Part shown: positions 8,074 to 19,581 of the stretch, piece by piece
Layout of the letters: every line of letters starts with the position of its first letter
Position numbering within the stretch: the first letter of the stretch is position 1
Source of the DNA: Streptomyces sp. NBC_01754
GTDB lineage: Bacteria > Actinomycetota > Actinomycetes > Streptomycetales > Streptomycetaceae
NCBI RefSeq assembly: GCF_035918015.1
Contig: NZ_CP109132.1
Span: forward strand, 5,828,001 to 5,892,000
Direction: 5' to 3'
Length of the DNA: 64,000 bases
Position numbers and translations under genes: made by a program
The notes under the pieces: model-generated
What the model saw: the letters and a program-made list of their open reading frames with translations, nothing else
The model's database searches: none
Told to the model about the DNA's origin: nothing

Positions 8074-8946
8074 GTGACCACTTCGCAGATCGCCTTCCTC
8101 AAGGGGCACGGCACCGAGAACGACTTCGTGATCGTGCCCGACCCGGACAACACCGTCGACCTGCCCGCCTCCCTCGTCGCCCGGCTCTGCGACCGGCGGG
8201 CGGGTGTCGGCGGCGACGGTCTGCTGCACGTCGTACGTTCCGCCGCGCATCCCGAGGCCCGGACCATGGCGGAACAGGCCGAGTGGTTCATGGACTACCG
8301 CAACGCCGACGGCTCGGTCGCCGAGATGTGCGGCAACGGGGTGCGGGTCTTCGCCCGCTACCTCCGGCGTGCCGGCCTCGCGGCGGAGGGCGGCCTGGCC
8401 GTCGCGACCCGAGGCGGTGTCAAGCGGGTCCACCTCGCGAAGGACGGCGACGTCACGGTCTCCATGGGGCACGCCCGGCTCCCCGGGGACGGCGTGACCG
8501 TCACGGTGGGCGGCCGCAGCTGGGACGCCCGCAACGTGAACATGGGCAATCCGCACGCCGTCGCGTTCGTCGAGGACCTGGCACACGCCGGCGACCTCCT
8601 CTCCGTACCGTCGTTCAGCCCGCCGTCCGTCTACCCGGACGGCGTCAACATCGAGTTCGTCGTGGACCGCGGGCCGCGCCACCTCGCGATGCGGGTCCAC
8701 GAGCGGGGCTCCGGCGAGACGCGCTCCTGCGGTACGGGCGCCTGTGCCGTGGCCGTCGCCGCCGCACGCAGGGACGGCGTGGACCCGGCCGTGACCGGTG
8801 TGCCCGCCACGTACACCGTGGACCTGCCCGGCGGCACGCTGGTGATCACCGAATTCCCCGACGGCACCGTCGACATGACGGGCCCGGCCGTGATCGTCGC
8901 CGAGGGCGTGATCGACGCGGACCGGCTCGAAACGGTGAGCGGATAG
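8074..8946 (+). CDS. dapF: diaminopimelate epimerase
   Basis: Interconverts LL- and meso-diaminopimelate, feeding lysine and (through LL-DAP in Streptomyces) peptidoglycan synthesis. The 290-residue length is normal. Both active-site cysteines of this cofactor-independent two-base epimerase are visible: the first in MCGNGVRVFARYL, the second in SCGTGACAVAVAA. Also present are the N-terminal FLKGHGTENDFV (family FxKxHGxGNDF; Glu replaces Gly before Asn) and ARNVNMGNPHAVAFV. The GTG start is followed by TTSQIAFLKGHG as in other Streptomyces DapF. Cytosolic. The adjacent gene is the RelA/SpoT homologue, the usual order in Streptomyces. Confidence 0.97.
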   Translation: MTTSQIAFLKGHGTENDFVIVPDPDNTVDLPASLVARLCDRRAGVGGDGLLHVVRSAAHPEARTMAEQAEWFMDYRNADGSVAEMCGNGVRVFARYLRRAGLAAEGGLAVATRGGVKRVHLAKDGDVTVSMGHARLPGDGVTVTVGGRSWDARNVNMGNPHAVAFVEDLAHAGDLLSVPSFSPPSVYPDGVNIEFVVDRGPRHLAMRVHERGSGETRSCGTGACAVAVAAARRDGVDPAVTGVPATYTVDLPGGTLVITEFPDGTVDMTGPAVIVAEGVIDADRLETVSG

Positions 8947-9086
8947 AGCTTCGCTCGAATGGGTGATCCGTTTCACGCTGAGCGAGAGCTGGACTGCGCC
9001 ACGTGGTGGGCTCGATAGCATCAAGCACCGGCCCGGAGGCGCATCCGCGTCCCCACCGCCGGTCGACGCTGCCGGAGGTGCCCCCC

Positions 9087-11234
<2,148 letters not shown>

Positions 11235-11327
11235 CGCCCCGCTCCCCGACGGGACCCGGCGACCCCGTTCGAGTGGTGCGGCGCGCGCCAACCCGTCCCA
11301 GGTCCCGCGCGCTGGTAGCCGTAGTCC

Positions 11328-12818
11328 ATGCCGCACACCTCCCGCCGACTGCGTGCCGCCCTGCTGGCCACCGCGTCCGCCACGCTCGTCGCCGCGACCC
11401 TGCCCGGACCGGAGGCGCTCGGCATCGGCGACCGGCTCTTCCCCCGGCTGGGCAACCCCGGATACGACGTCCTCGCGTACGACATCTCGCTCACCTATCA
11501 CGGCAGGAACACCGAGCCCCTGGACGCCGTCACCCGGATCGACGCCCGGACCACGGCACCCCTGGAGCGCATCAACCTCGACTTCGCCCAGGGCACCGTC
11601 CACACCGTCGAAGTCGACGGACGTCCCTCCGAGTTCGCCACCCGGGACGAGGACCTCGTCATCCGGCCCCCGGAGAGCCTGCCGGCCGGCGCACCCGTCC
11701 GCATCACCGTCCGGCACACCAGCGACCCCTCCGTGGACCCCGCCCGAGGCGGCTGGGTGCCCACCGCGGACGGCCTCGCCATGGCCAACCAGGCGGACGC
11801 CGCGCACCGGGTCTTCCCGGGTAACGACCACCCCGCCGACAAGGCCTACTTCACCTTCCGGGTCACCGCGCCGAAGGAACTCACGGTCGTGGCGGGCGGT
11901 CTGCCGGCCGGACGGCGACGGCACGGGGCCACGACCACCTGGACCTACCGCACCCGGCATCCGATGGCCACCGAACTCGCCCAGGTCTCCATCGGCCGCT
12001 CCACCGTCCTCCACCGCACCGGCCCCCGCGGGCTTCCGGTCCGCGACGTGGTGCCGTCGGCCGACCGGGACGAGCTCGAACCCTGGCTGGACAGGACACC
12101 GGGGCAACTGGCCTGGATGGAGGAGCAGGTCGGCCCCTATCCCTTCGAGACCTACGGACTGCTGGTCGCCGACACCGAGACCGGCTTCGAGCTGGAGACC
12201 CAGACGCTCTCGCTCTTCGAGCGGTCCCTGTTCACCCAGCCCGGATTCCCCGCCTGGTACATCGAGTCGGTCATGGTGCACGAGCTCGCCCACCAGTGGT
12301 TCGGCAACAGCGTCTCGCCCCGGGTCTGGTCCGATCTCTGGCTCGGCGAGGGACATGCCACCTGGTACGAGGCCCGGTACGCCGAGGACCACGCCGACAA
12401 ACCGCTCGAACAGCGTATGCGCGAGGCCTACACCCGCTCCGACACCTGGCGCGCCGCCGGCGGACCGCCCGCCCACCCGGACGTCCCTTCCCCGGACCAC
12501 AAGATCAACCTGTTCCGGCCGGTGGTCTACGACGGCAGCGCCCTGGTCCTGTACGCCCTGCGGCAGGAGATCGGCGCGGCCGCCTTCGACCGACTGGAGA
12601 GGACCTGGGTGCGCACGTACCGCGACCGGTCGGCGACCACCGCGGACTTCACACGGCTCGCCTCACGGATCGCAGGGAGGGACCTCACGGCGTTCTTCGA
12701 CGGCTGGCTCCACGGGGAGAAGACGCCGCCCATGCCGGGGCACCCCGACTGGCACAGCGCGGAACCCCGCGCCGGCGGGGCGCCGCAGGGACCCGCACCC
12801 ACCCCGAAACCCGAGTGA
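11328..12818 (+). CDS. secreted M1-family zinc metallopeptidase
   Basis: A 496-residue protein with an N-terminal signal sequence (basic RR, then LRAALLATASATLVAATLPG). An M1 N-terminal beta domain with YDVLAYDISLTY precedes the catalytic domain, which carries HELAHQWFGNSV and WLGEGHATWYE: two zinc His, the general-base Glu and the third-ligand Glu. In place of the GAMEN exopeptidase motif it has GFELETQTL, which keeps a Glu, as in many secreted actinobacterial members. No membrane anchor; the C-terminus is Pro-rich and probably disordered. A classical ribosome site is not visible before the ATG. Predicted role: extracellular peptide trimming. Confidence 0.9.
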   Translation: MPHTSRRLRAALLATASATLVAATLPGPEALGIGDRLFPRLGNPGYDVLAYDISLTYHGRNTEPLDAVTRIDARTTAPLERINLDFAQGTVHTVEVDGRPSEFATRDEDLVIRPPESLPAGAPVRITVRHTSDPSVDPARGGWVPTADGLAMANQADAAHRVFPGNDHPADKAYFTFRVTAPKELTVVAGGLPAGRRRHGATTTWTYRTRHPMATELAQVSIGRSTVLHRTGPRGLPVRDVVPSADRDELEPWLDRTPGQLAWMEEQVGPYPFETYGLLVADTETGFELETQTLSLFERSLFTQPGFPAWYIESVMVHELAHQWFGNSVSPRVWSDLWLGEGHATWYEARYAEDHADKPLEQRMREAYTRSDTWRAAGGPPAHPDVPSPDHKINLFRPVVYDGSALVLYALRQEIGAAAFDRLERTWVRTYRDRSATTADFTRLASRIAGRDLTAFFDGWLHGEKTPPMPGHPDWHSAEPRAGGAPQGPAPTPKPE

Positions 12819-12901
12819 CGGGCCGAGCGGGGACATGCCACTATCGACCCGTCGGCACGGCGGCCGGCCGGCGGGTTCCCCCGCACGGGAATCTTCCGGG
12901 C

Positions 12902-12955
12902 ATGTCACGCGTTGTGACTGACACCACCACTTCCATCGACCTAAGGATCCAATGA
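12902..12955 (+). other. short upstream open frame overlapping the hflX start
   Basis: ATG 12902 opens a 17-codon frame (MSRVVTDTTTSIDLRIQ) that ends in TGA overlapping the hflX ATG (ATGA). Three consecutive Thr codons are present and no strong ribosome site is seen. It could be a leader peptide coupling translation into hflX, or chance. Confidence 0.3.
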
Positions 12956-14472
12956 CCCACTCTTCCTCCCTTCCCCAGGACGCGCGGGACGCGCAGAGCG
13001 CCACGGACACCGCGTCCGAAAGCCTCACCGAGAGCCTTCGGGCCGACGCCCTGATGGAAGAGGACGTCGCCTGGAGCCACGAGACCGACACGGAGCGCGA
13101 CGGCGAACAGCTGGACCGCTCCGAGCGCGCGGCCCTGCGCCGCGTGGCCGGACTCTCCACCGAGCTCGATGACGTCACCGAGGTCGAGTACCGGCAGCTG
13201 CGCCTCGAGCGTGTGGTGCTGGTCGGCGTCTGGACCTCCGGGACGGTCACCGACGCGCGGAACTCCCTCGCCGAGCTGGCGGCCCTGGCCGAGACGGCCG
13301 GAGCCATGGTGCTCGACGCGGTGTACCAGCGGCGCGACAAGCCCGACCCGGCCACCTACATCGGCTCGGGCAAGGCCCGGGAGCTGCGGGACATCGTCCT
13401 GGAGTCCGGGGCGGACACCGTCGTCTGCGACGGTGAGCTCAGCCCCGGCCAGCTGATCCACCTCGAAGACGTCGTCAAGGTCAAGGTGGTCGACCGGACC
13501 GCGCTGATCCTCGACATCTTCGCCCAGCACGCCAAGTCCCGAGAGGGCAAGGCGCAGGTGTCCCTGGCGCAGATGCAGTACATGCTGCCGCGGCTGCGCG
13601 GCTGGGGTCAGTCGCTCTCCCGGCAGATGGGCGGCGGCGGCTCCAGCGGCGGTGGCGGCATGGCCACCCGCGGTCCCGGTGAGACCAAGATCGAGACGGA
13701 CCGGCGCCGTATCCGCGAGAAGATGGCGAAGATGCGCCGGGAGATCGCGGAGATGAAGACCGGCCGCGAGATCAAGCGCCAGGAGCGCAAGCGCAACAAC
13801 GTGCCCTCGGTGGCGATCGCCGGATACACCAACGCCGGCAAGTCCTCGCTGCTCAACCGGCTCACCGGCGCCGGCGTACTGGTGGAGAACGCCCTGTTCG
13901 CCACCCTCGACCCGACCGTGCGCCGGGCCGAGACGCCGGGCGGCCGCCTCTACACCCTGGCCGACACCGTCGGGTTCGTGCGCCATCTTCCGCACCACCT
14001 CGTCGAGGCGTTCCGTTCCACCATGGAGGAGGTCGGCGACTCCGACCTGATCCTGCACGTGGTGGACGGTGCCCATCCGGTGCCGGAGGAGCAGCTGGCC
14101 GCGGTGCGCGAGGTGTTCCGGGACGTCGGCGCCGTCGACGTACGCGAGATCGTCGTGATCAACAAGGCGGACGCGGCCGACCCGCTGGTGCTCCAGAGGC
14201 TGCTGCGCAACGAGAAGCACGCGATCGCGGTCTCGGCCCGCACGGGCGCCGGGATCGACGAACTGCTCGCGCTGATCGAGACGGAACTGCCCCGGCCGTC
14301 CGTCGAGATCGAGGCGCTCGTGCCCTTCACACAGGGTGCGCTCGTCTCCCGGGTGCACGCGGAGGGCGAGGTCCTCTCCGAGGAGCACACCCCCGAGGGC
14401 ACCCGGCTCACGGCGCGGGTGTACGAGGAACTGGGCGCGGAGCTCTCGACGTTCGTGACAGCGGCCCACTGA
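12952..14472 (+). CDS. hflX: ribosome-associated GTPase HflX
   Basis: A 506-residue GTPase that binds the 50S subunit and splits stalled or idle ribosomes under stress. The HflX N-terminal domain (about 75-290) has VYQRRDKPDPATYIGSGK, the family's core motif, and a Gly-rich linker (GGGGSSGGGG). It is followed by a coiled segment and the G domain: G1 GYTNAGKSSLLNRLTG, G2 at FATLDPTVRR, G3 DTVGFVRHLP, G4 NKAD. The first ~70 residues are an acidic, polar extension seen in Streptomyces homologues. The ATG is supported by the homologous N-terminus more than by its weak AGGA site. A strong hairpin follows the stop. Confidence 0.96.
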   Translation: MTHSSSLPQDARDAQSATDTASESLTESLRADALMEEDVAWSHETDTERDGEQLDRSERAALRRVAGLSTELDDVTEVEYRQLRLERVVLVGVWTSGTVTDARNSLAELAALAETAGAMVLDAVYQRRDKPDPATYIGSGKARELRDIVLESGADTVVCDGELSPGQLIHLEDVVKVKVVDRTALILDIFAQHAKSREGKAQVSLAQMQYMLPRLRGWGQSLSRQMGGGGSSGGGGMATRGPGETKIETDRRRIREKMAKMRREIAEMKTGREIKRQERKRNNVPSVAIAGYTNAGKSSLLNRLTGAGVLVENALFATLDPTVRRAETPGGRLYTLADTVGFVRHLPHHLVEAFRSTMEEVGDSDLILHVVDGAHPVPEEQLAAVREVFRDVGAVDVREIVVINKADAADPLVLQRLLRNEKHAIAVSARTGAGIDELLALIETELPRPSVEIEALVPFTQGALVSRVHAEGEVLSEEHTPEGTRLTARVYEELGAELSTFVTAAH

Positions 14473-14522
14473 GGGCCGTCCGGCCCTGATCCGCCGGACA
14501 GCCCTTGCCCGCAGGGACGCAC

Positions 14523-14570
14523 GGCCGGAGGCCCGGTCCCCCTTCCACGAGGGGGACCGGGCCTCCGGCC
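14523..14570. terminator. 20-bp perfect inverted repeat after hflX
   Basis: Arms at 14523-14542 and 14551-14570 match over 20 bp with an 8-base loop (TTCCACGA). It lies between convergent genes, so it can terminate from either side. No long T-run, as is usual in Streptomyces. Confidence 0.85.
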
Positions 14571-14594
14571 GCTTCCTGAGGTGCCGCCGCCGTA

Positions 14595-14632
14595 CGGGAG
14601 GCTTCGCCGGTCACGACCGGCGAAGCCTCCCG
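14595..14632. terminator. 18-bp perfect inverted repeat before the convergent peptidase gene
   Basis: Arms at 14595-14612 and 14615-14632 pair perfectly; the effective loop is TCACGA. It ends 7 bases before the stop codon of the minus-strand peptidase, so it is probably that gene's own terminator, stacked against the hflX hairpin. Confidence 0.8.
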
Positions 14633-14638
14633 AGGGCC

Positions 14639-15856
14639 TCAGCGGCCGGCGTACTTCTTGCTGGCCTCCTCGTAGATCCCCTTGGCCTCCGGGCCGAGGC
14701 GCGGACCGGCCAGCCAGCCCGCCGGCACCGGGCCGATGGAGGTGTTGGAGACCAGTGCCGGCTTGCCGTCCCGGCCCTGGGCGACCCAGCCGCCGCCGGA
14801 GGAGCCACCGGTCATCGTGCAGCCGATGCGGTACATCGTCGGATCGTTCCGGAAGACCGAGAGACGGCCCGGCTTGTCGGTGCACCGAAGCGCCGCCTGG
14901 CCGTCGAAGGGCGGAGCCGCCGGGTATCCGGTCGCCGTCATGCTCGCGATCTCCGGCGCCGCCGGGGCGTCGAAATCGACGGGGAGCGCCGAACCGACCG
15001 TCTCCTCCAGGGACTTGCCCGACGAACCCTTCTCCGGGACGACCTGGAGGACCGCGAAGTCGTACGGGGCGCCCTGTCCGCCGGTCGACGCGCCCTGGGA
15101 GATCCACTGGTCCGAGGTCTGCGCCCACTGGCCCCACCACACGCCGTACGGGGCGATCTGCTCCTTGGAGGCGTTCTCCAGCTGGGCCGCCGACAGGCCG
15201 CTGTCGTTGTAGGAGGGGACGAAGGCGATGTTGCGGTACCAGCCGCCCTTCTTGCCCGCGTGGACGCAGTGCCCCGCCGTCCACACCATGTTGGACCTGC
15301 CCGGGTGCGCCGGGTCCTGCACCACGGTCGCCGAACAGACCATCGGACCCTCGGGTCCGTCGAACAGCAGCTTCCCGGAGGCGGGCGCCTCGTCGTGGTA
15401 CGGGGTGGACAGGGCGGCGGCCTCGACCGGGGCGGGCGTCGGGTCCGTCACACCCTCGTCGCCCGAGATGTCGTCGTCGACCGGGTTCTCCGGGGGCTTC
15501 TCGGCCTCCCGCATCCGGTCCGGGTCCCAGAGGCCCTCGATGATCGGGTTGACGTAGTCCTTCGCCTCACGCAGCCACTTGTCCCGGTCCCAGTTCCTCC
15601 ACTCGCCGTTCCGCCACTTGTCGACGTCGATCCCGTGCTCCTTGAGGCGCTCCTTCAAGTCGTCCGGGATCGTGATCTTGCCGTCGGACCGCCCGGCGGC
15701 GTCGTCGCTCGGCCCGGCCTCCGGACCGTCCTCGTCCGGACCGCAGGCGGTGGCGGTGAACGTCAGGACGGCGGCGAGGGCGGCCGCGGCGAGAGCGGGG
15801 CGGCGGCGCGCACTCCCCCCACGGCGTGCGGTGTCGGTCGGGCGCATGGCTCGCAT
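14639..15856 (-). CDS. trypsin-like serine peptidase, predicted lipoprotein
   Basis: A 405-residue protein starting at the ATG that follows AGGGGGAT by 8 bases; a longer in-frame reading back to 16111 has no support. The N-terminus has basic residues, a hydrophobic run (ALAAAALAAVLTFTATAC) and a lipobox-like Cys, so it is probably a surface lipoprotein. An acidic linker follows, then a chymotrypsin-fold domain: His in VWTAGHCVH, Asp in YDFAVLQVV, Ser in MTGGSSGGGW. Substrate not predictable; relatives are V8/trypsin-like extracellular proteases. It is divergent from the siderophore locus, with 339 bases between. Confidence 0.87.
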   Translation of the reverse strand: MRAMRPTDTARRGGSARRRPALAAAALAAVLTFTATACGPDEDGPEAGPSDDAAGRSDGKITIPDDLKERLKEHGIDVDKWRNGEWRNWDRDKWLREAKDYVNPIIEGLWDPDRMREAEKPPENPVDDDISGDEGVTDPTPAPVEAAALSTPYHDEAPASGKLLFDGPEGPMVCSATVVQDPAHPGRSNMVWTAGHCVHAGKKGGWYRNIAFVPSYNDSGLSAAQLENASKEQIAPYGVWWGQWAQTSDQWISQGASTGGQGAPYDFAVLQVVPEKGSSGKSLEETVGSALPVDFDAPAAPEIASMTATGYPAAPPFDGQAALRCTDKPGRLSVFRNDPTMYRIGCTMTGGSSGGGWVAQGRDGKPALVSNTSIGPVPAGWLAGPRLGPEAKGIYEEASKKYAGR

Positions 15857-16195
15857 CTGGTGATCCCCCTGGGACTTCGTCACTGACTTCGGTACCGCAC
15901 CGTGAAGTTGCCCGGTCCGCGCGGCGCGGACACGTGGTACCGCGGCGCGCACGCCGGTCCGGAGCGCCGGCTCCCTCCTTCGTGCGGCCCCCACTATGCC
16001 GGTGCGGTGGGGGACGGCACGCGGCAGGGCCGCGGTTCCGCGCCGCAAGGATCTTCCGGCGAACCCGTGATCCCTCGCGTGCGGCGTCGTTGGTACGTAC
16101 GAGGGACACATGGACAGCCTTCACCCGCGCGGTCCGTCCTTCCAGTGCCGTACGGACGTGCAACGCAACTGTGACAGCAGGAGGACCGAAGAGCC
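15857..16195. promoter_or_regulatory. divergent intergenic region between peptidase and siderophore locus
   Basis: This 339-base region must hold the promoters of both flanking genes. I looked for the DmdR/IdeR-type iron box (TTAGGTTAGGCTNACCTAA) on both strands and see no match. AGGAGG is present just before the plus-strand GTG. Nothing else is recognised. Confidence 0.4.
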
Positions 16196-17587
16196 GTGGC
16201 CGTGACCGAACCAGCTGCGGTGGCACCTCCCTCCGCGCACGAGGGGATTCTGCGGCGCCAGGCGCTGCGCGAGTCGGCCGCCCGCACGTACGCGCGCTCG
16301 CTGCCGATCGTGCCGGTGCGGGCCAGGGGCATGACCATCGAGGGAGCGGACGGGCGGCGCTACCTGGACTGCCTGTCCGGCGCGGGCACCCTGGCCCTCG
16401 GGCACAACCACCCGGTGGTGCTCGAGGCCATCAGGAAGGTCATCGACTCCGGCGCCCCGCTGCACGTGCTCGACCTGGCCACACCTGTCAAGGACGCCTT
16501 CACCACCGAGCTGTTCGCCACCTTGCCCCGCGAACTCGCCGACGACGCGCGTATCCAGTTCTGCGGGCCGGCCGGGACGGACGCCGTCGAAGCCGCGTTC
16601 AAACTGGTGCGGACGGCGACCGGACGCGGCGAACTGCTGGCGTTCACCGGCGCCTACCACGGGATGACCGCCGGGGCGTTGTCCGCCTCCGGCGGCGCCA
16701 CCGATGTGCGGGTGACACGGCTGCCCTTCCCGCACCACTACCGCTGTCCCTTCGGCACCGGCGGGGATCGTGGCGCCGACCTCGCGGCACACTGGACCGA
16801 GTACCTCCTGGACGACCCCAAGGGCGGGCTGCCCGCGCCCGCCGCGATGATCGTGGAGCCGGTCCAGGGCGAGGGCGGCGTCAACCCCGCACCCGACCGC
16901 TGGCTCCGCCGGATGCGCGAGATCACCCGGGACCGCTCGATCGCCCTGATCGCGGACGAGGTGCAGACCGGTGTCGGCCGGACCGGGACCTTCTGGGCAG
17001 TCGAACACAGCGGAGTCGTACCGGATGTGATGGTGCTGTCCAAGGCCATCGGAGGCTCGCTGCCCCTCGCGGTGATCGTCTACCGCTCCGGGCTCGACCT
17101 CTGGCGGCCCGGCGCCCACGCGGGCACCTTCCGCGGCAACCAACTCGCCATGGCGGCCGGGGCCGCCACCCTCGCGTACGTACGGGAGAACCGTCTCGCC
17201 GAGCGTGCCGGGACGCTCGGCGCCCGCATGCTCGCCCGGCTCCAGGCGCTCGGTGCGGACCATCCCAGCATCGGTGACGTGCGGGGCCGCGGCCTGATGA
17301 TCGGCATCGAGCTCGTCGATCCCGAGGCCGGGCCGGCCGACGTCACCGCGGAGAACGGATCCGCTCCGCCGCCCGATCCCGCACTGGCCTCGGCAGTTCA
17401 ACGGGAATGTCTGCGCCGAGGCCTTATCGTCGAACTCGGCGGACGCCACAGCGCCGTGGTCCGACTGCTCCCTCCCCTCACGCTCACCGACGAACAGGCG
17501 ACAGCGGTCGTGGACCGCCTCGCCGACGCGCTGAGTGCCGCAGAGCGCTCCACGCACCGTCGGGCCGCCGCCGGGCCGACCCGCTGA
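16196..17587 (+). CDS. diaminobutyrate--2-oxoglutarate aminotransferase, siderophore-type
   Basis: A 463-residue class-III PLP aminotransferase of the 2,4-diaminobutyrate group (Dat/RhbA-like). It moves an amino group from glutamate to aspartate semialdehyde to give L-2,4-diaminobutyrate. Visible features: LDCLSGAGTLALGHNHP near the N-terminus, GPAGTDAVEAAFKLVR (cofactor phosphate region), FTGAYHGMTAGALSASG, ALIADEVQTGVGRTG with the PLP-contacting Asp, VLSKAIGGSLPLAV with the Schiff-base Lys, and HAGTFRGNQLAMAAG. GTG 16196, with AGGAGG upstream, is chosen; GTG 16202 is also possible. It is followed after 28 bases by an IucA/IucC synthetase, so diaminobutyrate is the likely amine building block of the siderophore. 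Confidence 0.88.
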   Translation: MAVTEPAAVAPPSAHEGILRRQALRESAARTYARSLPIVPVRARGMTIEGADGRRYLDCLSGAGTLALGHNHPVVLEAIRKVIDSGAPLHVLDLATPVKDAFTTELFATLPRELADDARIQFCGPAGTDAVEAAFKLVRTATGRGELLAFTGAYHGMTAGALSASGGATDVRVTRLPFPHHYRCPFGTGGDRGADLAAHWTEYLLDDPKGGLPAPAAMIVEPVQGEGGVNPAPDRWLRRMREITRDRSIALIADEVQTGVGRTGTFWAVEHSGVVPDVMVLSKAIGGSLPLAVIVYRSGLDLWRPGAHAGTFRGNQLAMAAGAATLAYVRENRLAERAGTLGARMLARLQALGADHPSIGDVRGRGLMIGIELVDPEAGPADVTAENGSAPPPDPALASAVQRECLRRGLIVELGGRHSAVVRLLPPLTLTDEQATAVVDRLADALSAAERSTHRRAAAGPTR

Positions 17588-17615
17588 TCCCGGATCCCTC
17601 ACAAGGAAGACAGCC

Positions 17616-19541
17616 GTGAACCCCACCCCTGCACCCGAGGCCGACGGCCCTCTCACCAGCCAGCAGCGAGGAGCGGAGCTGCCGGACGGCGACATCGCCG
17701 TCGAACCGGCGACGGTGCCGCGTCAGAAGTCCGGGCCCGGCTCGACGCCGCGTGTCCCGGCGGGAACCGACGCGGGCACGGCGCCCGCGCACCAGGCCGG
17801 CGGCCCGGAGCCGCTCGGTGAGGCGGACGCACTCGACGACCCCGACCCGTTCCGCGCCGCCGACCACGCGGGCACCGAGAACCTGCTGCGCTGCTGGATC
17901 CGGGAGAACGACCTGCCCCGGCCCCAGGGCGGCACACTGCGTGTTCCGCTTCCCGCCAGTGGCACCGCTCTGCTGGTCCCGGTGAGGCACTGGTCGGCGA
18001 CCGGGTGGCACCGTCTGGGCACCCCGGTCCTGGAGAGCGCGCCGGCGGGCGCACCGGGCGTCGACGCCGTCACCCTGGCCGCCCTCCTCGGGCGGGAGAG
18101 CGACCGCAACGCCGGTACGGACCTGGTGGCCCGGGTCGCGGACTCGGTACGCCAGACCACCGTCTTCCTCACGGAGCGCCGCCGCCGTCCCGCCGCCGCC
18201 CCCGGGGCGGACCTCTTCCTCACCGCCGAACAGGCGCTGCTCCTCGGCCACCCCCTGCACCCCACACCCAAGAGCCGTGAAGGTCTCTCCGAGTCCGAGA
18301 CCCTGCTCTACTCACCCGAGTCGCGCGGTTCCTTCCCGCTGCACTGGATGGCCGTGGACCGGACGGTCCTGGCCACCGAGTCGTCCTGGGTGCGGGACGG
18401 CCGACCGGTCACCGCCGAGGAACTGCTCGTGCCCCACACCGAGGGGCTCCGGCTGCCGGAGGGCACCACGCCGCTTCCCCTGCACCCCTGGCAGGCGGCC
18501 GAACTCACCCGGCGCCCGGACGTGGTGGCGCTGCTGGAGAAGGGCCTCCTGCACGACCTCGGTCCGTACGGCGACCACTGGCACCCCACTTCCTCCGTGC
18601 GTACCGTGCACCGGCCCGGCGCGGGCGTCATGCTCAAGCTGTCCCTGGGGGTGCGTATCACCAACTCCCGCAGGGAGAACCTCCGCAAGGAGCTGCACCG
18701 CGGGGCGGAGGTCCACCGGCTGCTGGAGACCGGGCTGGCCGACCGGTGGCACGAGGTCCACCCGGGTTTCGACATCGTCCGTGACCCCGCCTGGCTCGCC
18801 GTGGACACCCTGGACGGCAGCCCCGTCCGCGGTCTCGACGTGATGCTCCGCCACAATCCCTTCGCGACGACGGACGACGCCGTGTGCATCGCCGGACTCA
18901 CCGCCCCGCGCCCCTGGCCGGGCCGTGCGGGTACGCACTCCCGGCTCGCGGACATCGTCTCCCGGCTCGCCGCACGCACCGGACGCGCCGTCCGGACGGT
19001 CAGCGCCGAGTGGTTCCTGCGCTACCTCGACCGGGTGGTCCGCCCCGTAATCTGGTTGGATGGCACGGCAGGCGTCGCCCTCGAAGCGCACCAGCAGAAC
19101 ACGCTCGTGCTCCTCGACGCGGACGGGCTGCCGGCCGGCGGCAGGTACCGCGACAACCAGGGGTACTACTTCCGCGAGTCCCACCGCGCGGCCCTGGAGC
19201 AGCGGCTCCCGGGCATCGGCGCCGTCAGCGACACCTTCGTCAGTGACGCGGTCACCGACGAGCGGCTCGCCTACTACCTCGGCATCAACAACGTCTTCGG
19301 GCTCATCGGGGCCTTCGGCTCCCAGGGGCTGGCCGACGAGCAGGTGCTCCTCGCCGCTTTCCGCCGGTTCCTGGAGGAGGCCGCGGCACTGGGGTCCCCT
19401 CTGCCGGCATACCTGCTCACCACCGGGCAACTCCGGTGCAAGGCCAACATGATGACCCGGCTGCACGGCCTCGACGAACTGGTCGGCCCGGTCGACACCC
19501 AGTCCGTCTACGTCACCATCACCAACCCCCTCCGCGCCTGA
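17616..19541 (+). CDS. IucA/IucC-family NIS siderophore synthetase (first copy)
   Basis: A 641-residue NRPS-independent siderophore synthetase: it adenylates a carboxylate (usually citrate) and couples it to an amine or hydroxyl. The first ~110 residues are a Pro/Ala/Asp-rich extension without recognised motifs. Family motifs follow: HPLHPTPKSREGLSESE (ATP phosphate region), LPLHPWQAAEL, HPTSSVRTVHRPG, KLSLGVRITNSRREN, and EAHQQNTLVLL. The C-terminal part is FhuF-like (YYLGINNVFGLIGAFG; LRCKANMMTRLHG). The GTG start follows AAGGAAGA. Citrate is the usual first acid, but specificity type (A, B or C) cannot be assigned by eye. Confidence 0.9.
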   Translation: MNPTPAPEADGPLTSQQRGAELPDGDIAVEPATVPRQKSGPGSTPRVPAGTDAGTAPAHQAGGPEPLGEADALDDPDPFRAADHAGTENLLRCWIRENDLPRPQGGTLRVPLPASGTALLVPVRHWSATGWHRLGTPVLESAPAGAPGVDAVTLAALLGRESDRNAGTDLVARVADSVRQTTVFLTERRRRPAAAPGADLFLTAEQALLLGHPLHPTPKSREGLSESETLLYSPESRGSFPLHWMAVDRTVLATESSWVRDGRPVTAEELLVPHTEGLRLPEGTTPLPLHPWQAAELTRRPDVVALLEKGLLHDLGPYGDHWHPTSSVRTVHRPGAGVMLKLSLGVRITNSRRENLRKELHRGAEVHRLLETGLADRWHEVHPGFDIVRDPAWLAVDTLDGSPVRGLDVMLRHNPFATTDDAVCIAGLTAPRPWPGRAGTHSRLADIVSRLAARTGRAVRTVSAEWFLRYLDRVVRPVIWLDGTAGVALEAHQQNTLVLLDADGLPAGGRYRDNQGYYFRESHRAALEQRLPGIGAVSDTFVSDAVTDERLAYYLGINNVFGLIGAFGSQGLADEQVLLAAFRRFLEEAAALGSPLPAYLLTTGQLRCKANMMTRLHGLDELVGPVDTQSVYVTITNPLRA

Positions 19542-19581
19542 GGGGGAGACCGCCGGCAGCCATACGAGAGGAGAGTGTCAG

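Noticed and set aside
15857..16195. Possible iron box before the siderophore locus
   Set aside because: No segment resembles TTAGGTTAGGCTNACCTAA on either strand.
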